Assembly: GCA_902803305.1 (NCBI GenBank)
Contig: CADCPL010000119.1
Span: forward strand, 1 to 8,170
DNA from: an uncultured Lachnospiraceae bacterium
GTDB taxonomy: Bacteria; Bacillota; Clostridia; Lachnospirales; Lachnospiraceae
Direction: 5' to 3'
Length of the DNA stretch: 8,170 bases
Of this stretch, positions 6,321 through 8,170 are shown piece after piece. Both the position numbers and the translations under genes were made by a program. Position 1 is the first letter of the stretch. Each line of letters opens with the position of its first letter. The notes under the pieces are model-generated. The model searched no databases and was not told the origin of the DNA. It saw only the letters and a program-made list of their open reading frames with translations.

Positions 6321-8021
6321 TTAGAGTTTGAATACTCCGACGCTCTTCTCGATACCTTCCGCGATATCCTTAAGAACGACCGTTTCATCCTTGATGTTGC
6401 CGACAAGACCGGAGAACTCGTTGGCGCTTGCGCTTGTCTGCTGCGTGCTTGCTGCGTTCTCTTCGGCAATGGCGGTAAGGTTCTGAACTACATCGACAAC
6501 AGATACTCTTGCCGAATCAAGGCTCGTAGTCTTCTCGGAGATGTTGCCCATACCTTGTGAAGTCTTGTCGATACCGCTTCTGACGTCTTCGAACGCTTCC
6601 TGAGTCTTGCGAACATCTTCGCTCTGCTCTTCCATGATCTGACGAACTTCGTCCATTGTCTTAACGCTGTTCTCTGAATCAGCAAGGAGTTCGGTGATGA
6701 TCGCTGCGATCTTGCTCGCACTCTCATTGGACTGCTCTGCAAGCTTCTGTATCTGATTGGCAACGACTGCGAATCCGCGTCCCTGCTCTCCTGCTCTTGC
6801 AGCCTCTATCGAAGCATTGAGCGACAGCAGGTTCGTCTCTTCCGCGATATCCGTGATAAGGGCTGTAGCCTCGCGGATACGTGCAACCGACTCATTGGTC
6901 GTATTAGTCTGTTCATATATAAGATCGATGGCGCCTGAAGCTCTTCTGTTGATCTTGTCAAGCTGACCAAGTGTATCGATAGCCTTATCTCCGGCTTCTC
7001 TCATAGCGTCAGATATCTCAACTAGATTCTTAAGCTCTGATGATGTATCCTCAACCATGTTACCCATGAGGATGACATTCTCTGTAGCCGACTGTGTTTC
7101 GCTCGCCTGTGATGATGCTCCGTCAGAGATCTCTGCGATAGCCTGATTAACCTGGCCGATCGATTCACTTGCATCTCTTGATGCTATATCAAGCTTATCG
7201 GATGAGCTGTACAGGTTCGACGACTGATTTTTAATCTCCGATATGATCTCGATCAGGCTCGTACGAAGTTCCTCGATACAACTGCCCATAACTCCAAGCT
7301 CATCCTTACGATCAATAACTGCTTCGGGAACAGGCTCGGTAAGATCACCCTGTGATATCTTATTGAGGATCGATATACCGCCGTTGATCGCATTTGTTAT
7401 CGCAAGTGCAACCACTATCGCGATGATCGATGCGATGATTACAGCTACGATCGTTCCGATCAGTATGCTGTTGGTAACAACGTTTATCTCTTTTTCAACA
7501 TCTTCCTGTGCACGTCCGCAGAAAACCATACCTACAACTTCCTTGGTTCCCGACTGGTACAGAGGAACGTAATATGTATAATACTTAGCTCCGACTATAT
7601 CAACGTTTGAAGCCGAATACTCCTGGCCGCCCTTAAGAACCTTATTGATGACTGCCTCTCCGGCCTGAGTGTACAGAACTCTCTCGGTCGTTCCGGGCTT
7701 CGTAACACTCGTTGCATAACGCGTATCCCCGAAGAAGATCGTCGTAACGGTTCCCGTTCCCGACTTGATACCATCCACGATAGCCGTCTCAGCAGTAACG
7801 TTGTAATCACCCTTCATCAGGTTATCGCCGTCGAGCACGAACGGATCCTGGTTAACTTCTTCAAGCGAATCCCTGACAGCCAGAACCGACGAATGCAGAC
7901 CCGTGAAAACCTCGGCTTCCATACTGCTCGTAACCTTGGCATCTGCAAAGAAATAAATGAAAACACCAAGAACGACTACCGGAAGCACTGCAACCATGAT
8001 AATCTTTGTACGTAACTTCAT
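6321..8021 (-). CDS. Methyl-accepting chemotaxis protein with Cache-like sensor and HAMP domain
   Basis: The 566-residue transmembrane chemoreceptor has a first membrane helix at about 7-26. An extracytoplasmic single-Cache-like sensor region follows at about 30-183 ('KYYTYYVPLY', 'EVVGMVFCGR'). The second helix is at about 186-208, a HAMP linker at about 209-262, and a long coiled-coil signalling domain runs to the C-terminus. The conserved hairpin tip that contacts CheA and CheW is at about 391-430: 'IAEETNLLSLNASIEAARAG', then 'GRGFAVVANQIQKLAEQS'. A likely methylation region is near 517-530 (AIAEENAASTQQTS). There is no C-terminal CheR-tethering pentapeptide; it ends GVFKL. Known: Cache sensors bind small molecules outside the cell (often organic acids, amino acids or similar) and tune flagellar rotation through CheA. 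The ligand cannot be predicted from this sequence. ATG at 8019-8021 is supported by an AGGTGG site 7 bases upstream. No other chemotaxis or flagellar gene is in the window. Confidence 0.96.
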   Translation of the reverse strand: MKLRTKIIMVAVLPVVVLGVFIYFFADAKVTSSMEAEVFTGLHSSVLAVRDSLEEVNQDPFVLDGDNLMKGDYNVTAETAIVDGIKSGTGTVTTIFFGDTRYATSVTKPGTTERVLYTQAGEAVINKVLKGGQEYSASNVDIVGAKYYTYYVPLYQSGTKEVVGMVFCGRAQEDVEKEINVVTNSILIGTIVAVIIASIIAIVVALAITNAINGGISILNKISQGDLTEPVPEAVIDRKDELGVMGSCIEELRTSLIEIISEIKNQSSNLYSSSDKLDIASRDASESIGQVNQAIAEISDGASSQASETQSATENVILMGNMVEDTSSELKNLVEISDAMREAGDKAIDTLGQLDKINRRASGAIDLIYEQTNTTNESVARIREATALITDIAEETNLLSLNASIEAARAGEQGRGFAVVANQIQKLAEQSNESASKIAAIITELLADSENSVKTMDEVRQIMEEQSEDVRKTQEAFEDVRSGIDKTSQGMGNISEKTTSLDSARVSVVDVVQNLTAIAEENAASTQQTSASANEFSGLVGNIKDETVVLKDIAEGIEKSVGVFKL

Positions 8022-8028
8022 GTCTTAA

Positions 8029-8034
8029 CCACCT
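8029..8034 (-). promoter_or_regulatory. Ribosome binding site of the chemoreceptor gene
   Basis: AGGTGG, within GGAAAGGTGG on the minus strand, is 7 bases from ATG at 8019-8021. Confidence 0.8.
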
Positions 8035-8089
8035 TTCCTGTAATACCCCTATACTTCCCTTATGTCAGTCAAGTGTATACATATGATTA

Positions 8090-8117
8090 ATTATATCAAA
8101 AATGCCGATAGATTCAA
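8090..8117 (-). promoter_or_regulatory. Sigma-A type promoter of the chemoreceptor gene
   Basis: On the minus strand there is a -35 box TTGAAT (8112-8117), a 16-base spacer and a perfect -10 box TATAAT (8090-8095) preceded by an extended-10 TG (TGATATAAT). Transcription should begin near 8083, giving a leader of about 60 bases before the ATG. That leader holds the ribosome site and no obvious riboswitch or hairpin. The sequence upstream of the -35 box is A/T-rich, which may help polymerase binding. The promoter matches the housekeeping sigma factor rather than the flagellar sigma-D (sigma-28) type. Confidence 0.75.
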
Positions 8118-8127
8118 GTTAATCCTT

Positions 8128-8154
8128 TTGTTTTTTGTAAATAATATGTATAAT
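8128..8154 (+). promoter_or_regulatory. Weak candidate for a divergent promoter reading off the right edge
   Basis: On the plus strand a perfect TATAAT occurs at 8149-8154. The best upstream partner is TTGTTT (8128-8133) with a short 15-base spacer, so the -35 match is poor. The region is A/T-rich and such matches arise by chance there. It is listed because it is the only plausible plus-strand transcription signal in the window, and a divergent neighbour could begin just beyond the edge. Confidence 0.2.
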
Positions 8155-8170
8155 GTTGAACATGGATAAT

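Noticed and set aside
6227..6469. Minus-strand open frame of 80 codons spanning the hairpin
   Set aside because: It overlaps the chemoreceptor C-terminus and the unknown membrane protein start in a different frame and has no good ribosome site.
8022..8083. Possible riboswitch in the chemoreceptor leader
   Set aside because: The leader is only about 60 bases, has no clear stem-loops beyond short palindromes such as CATATG and GTATAC, and shows no conserved cyclic-di-GMP riboswitch core.
8104..8111. Plus-strand GCCGATAG resembling a flagellar sigma-D -10 box
   Set aside because: No TAAA-like -35 box is found at the expected 14-16 base distance, and the site overlaps the spacer of the much better minus-strand promoter. 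It is probably chance.
1..8170. Mobile element, CRISPR array, or tRNA/rRNA genes
   Set aside because: On reading both strands I found no transposase- or integrase-like protein, no regularly spaced direct repeats at DNA level, no terminal inverted repeats around a gene, and no tRNA-like cloverleaf or rRNA sequence.

Overview
The window looks like a chromosomal segment from a motile, anaerobic, low-to-moderate GC Gram-positive bacterium. Clostridia, and within them Lachnospiraceae (Butyrivibrio/Roseburia-like), are the best guess. The reasons are strong GGAGG-type ribosome binding sites, a sigma-A promoter with an extended -10, a clostridial-style Cache chemoreceptor, and a secreted multidomain Ig-like protein with the 'DYKVSYxNN ... 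GNYKG ... FxI' repeats that I associate with Lachnospiraceae surface proteins. The taxonomic call is inference from protein style, not a database match.

All five supported genes lie on the minus strand, so transcription runs from right to left. From the right edge: a short AT-rich intergenic region (8022-8170) carries a very good promoter for a transmembrane methyl-accepting chemotaxis protein (6321-8021). A 26-base perfect inverted repeat (6269-6294) follows the chemoreceptor and resembles an intrinsic terminator. Four tightly packed genes come next: a 189-residue single-span membrane protein of unknown function (5679-6248), an OmpR/PhoB-type response regulator (4995-5672), a secreted family C69 dipeptidase (3468-4967), and a large secreted Ig-like/FN3-like repeat protein (1-3438). 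The last gene runs off the left edge after 1146 codons, so its C-terminus and any cell-wall anchor are not visible.

The four genes are separated by only 6, 27 and 29 bases, with no terminator between them, so they are probably one transcription unit. It may be fed partly by read-through from the chemoreceptor promoter past the hairpin. No other promoter for it was found. The combination is a regulator, a membrane protein of unknown role, an exported peptidase and an exported surface protein. This suggests a regulated cell-surface or extracellular peptide-use module. No histidine kinase is present beside the regulator in this window, which leaves its input signal open; the unknown membrane protein and the neighbouring chemoreceptor are only positional candidates.

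Nothing here is clearly a new defence, mobile or RNA-based system. I see no tRNA, rRNA, CRISPR array, insertion sequence or recognisable riboswitch. The parts most worth following up are the unknown membrane protein-regulator pair, the kinase-less regulator beside secreted cargo, and the large repeat protein.
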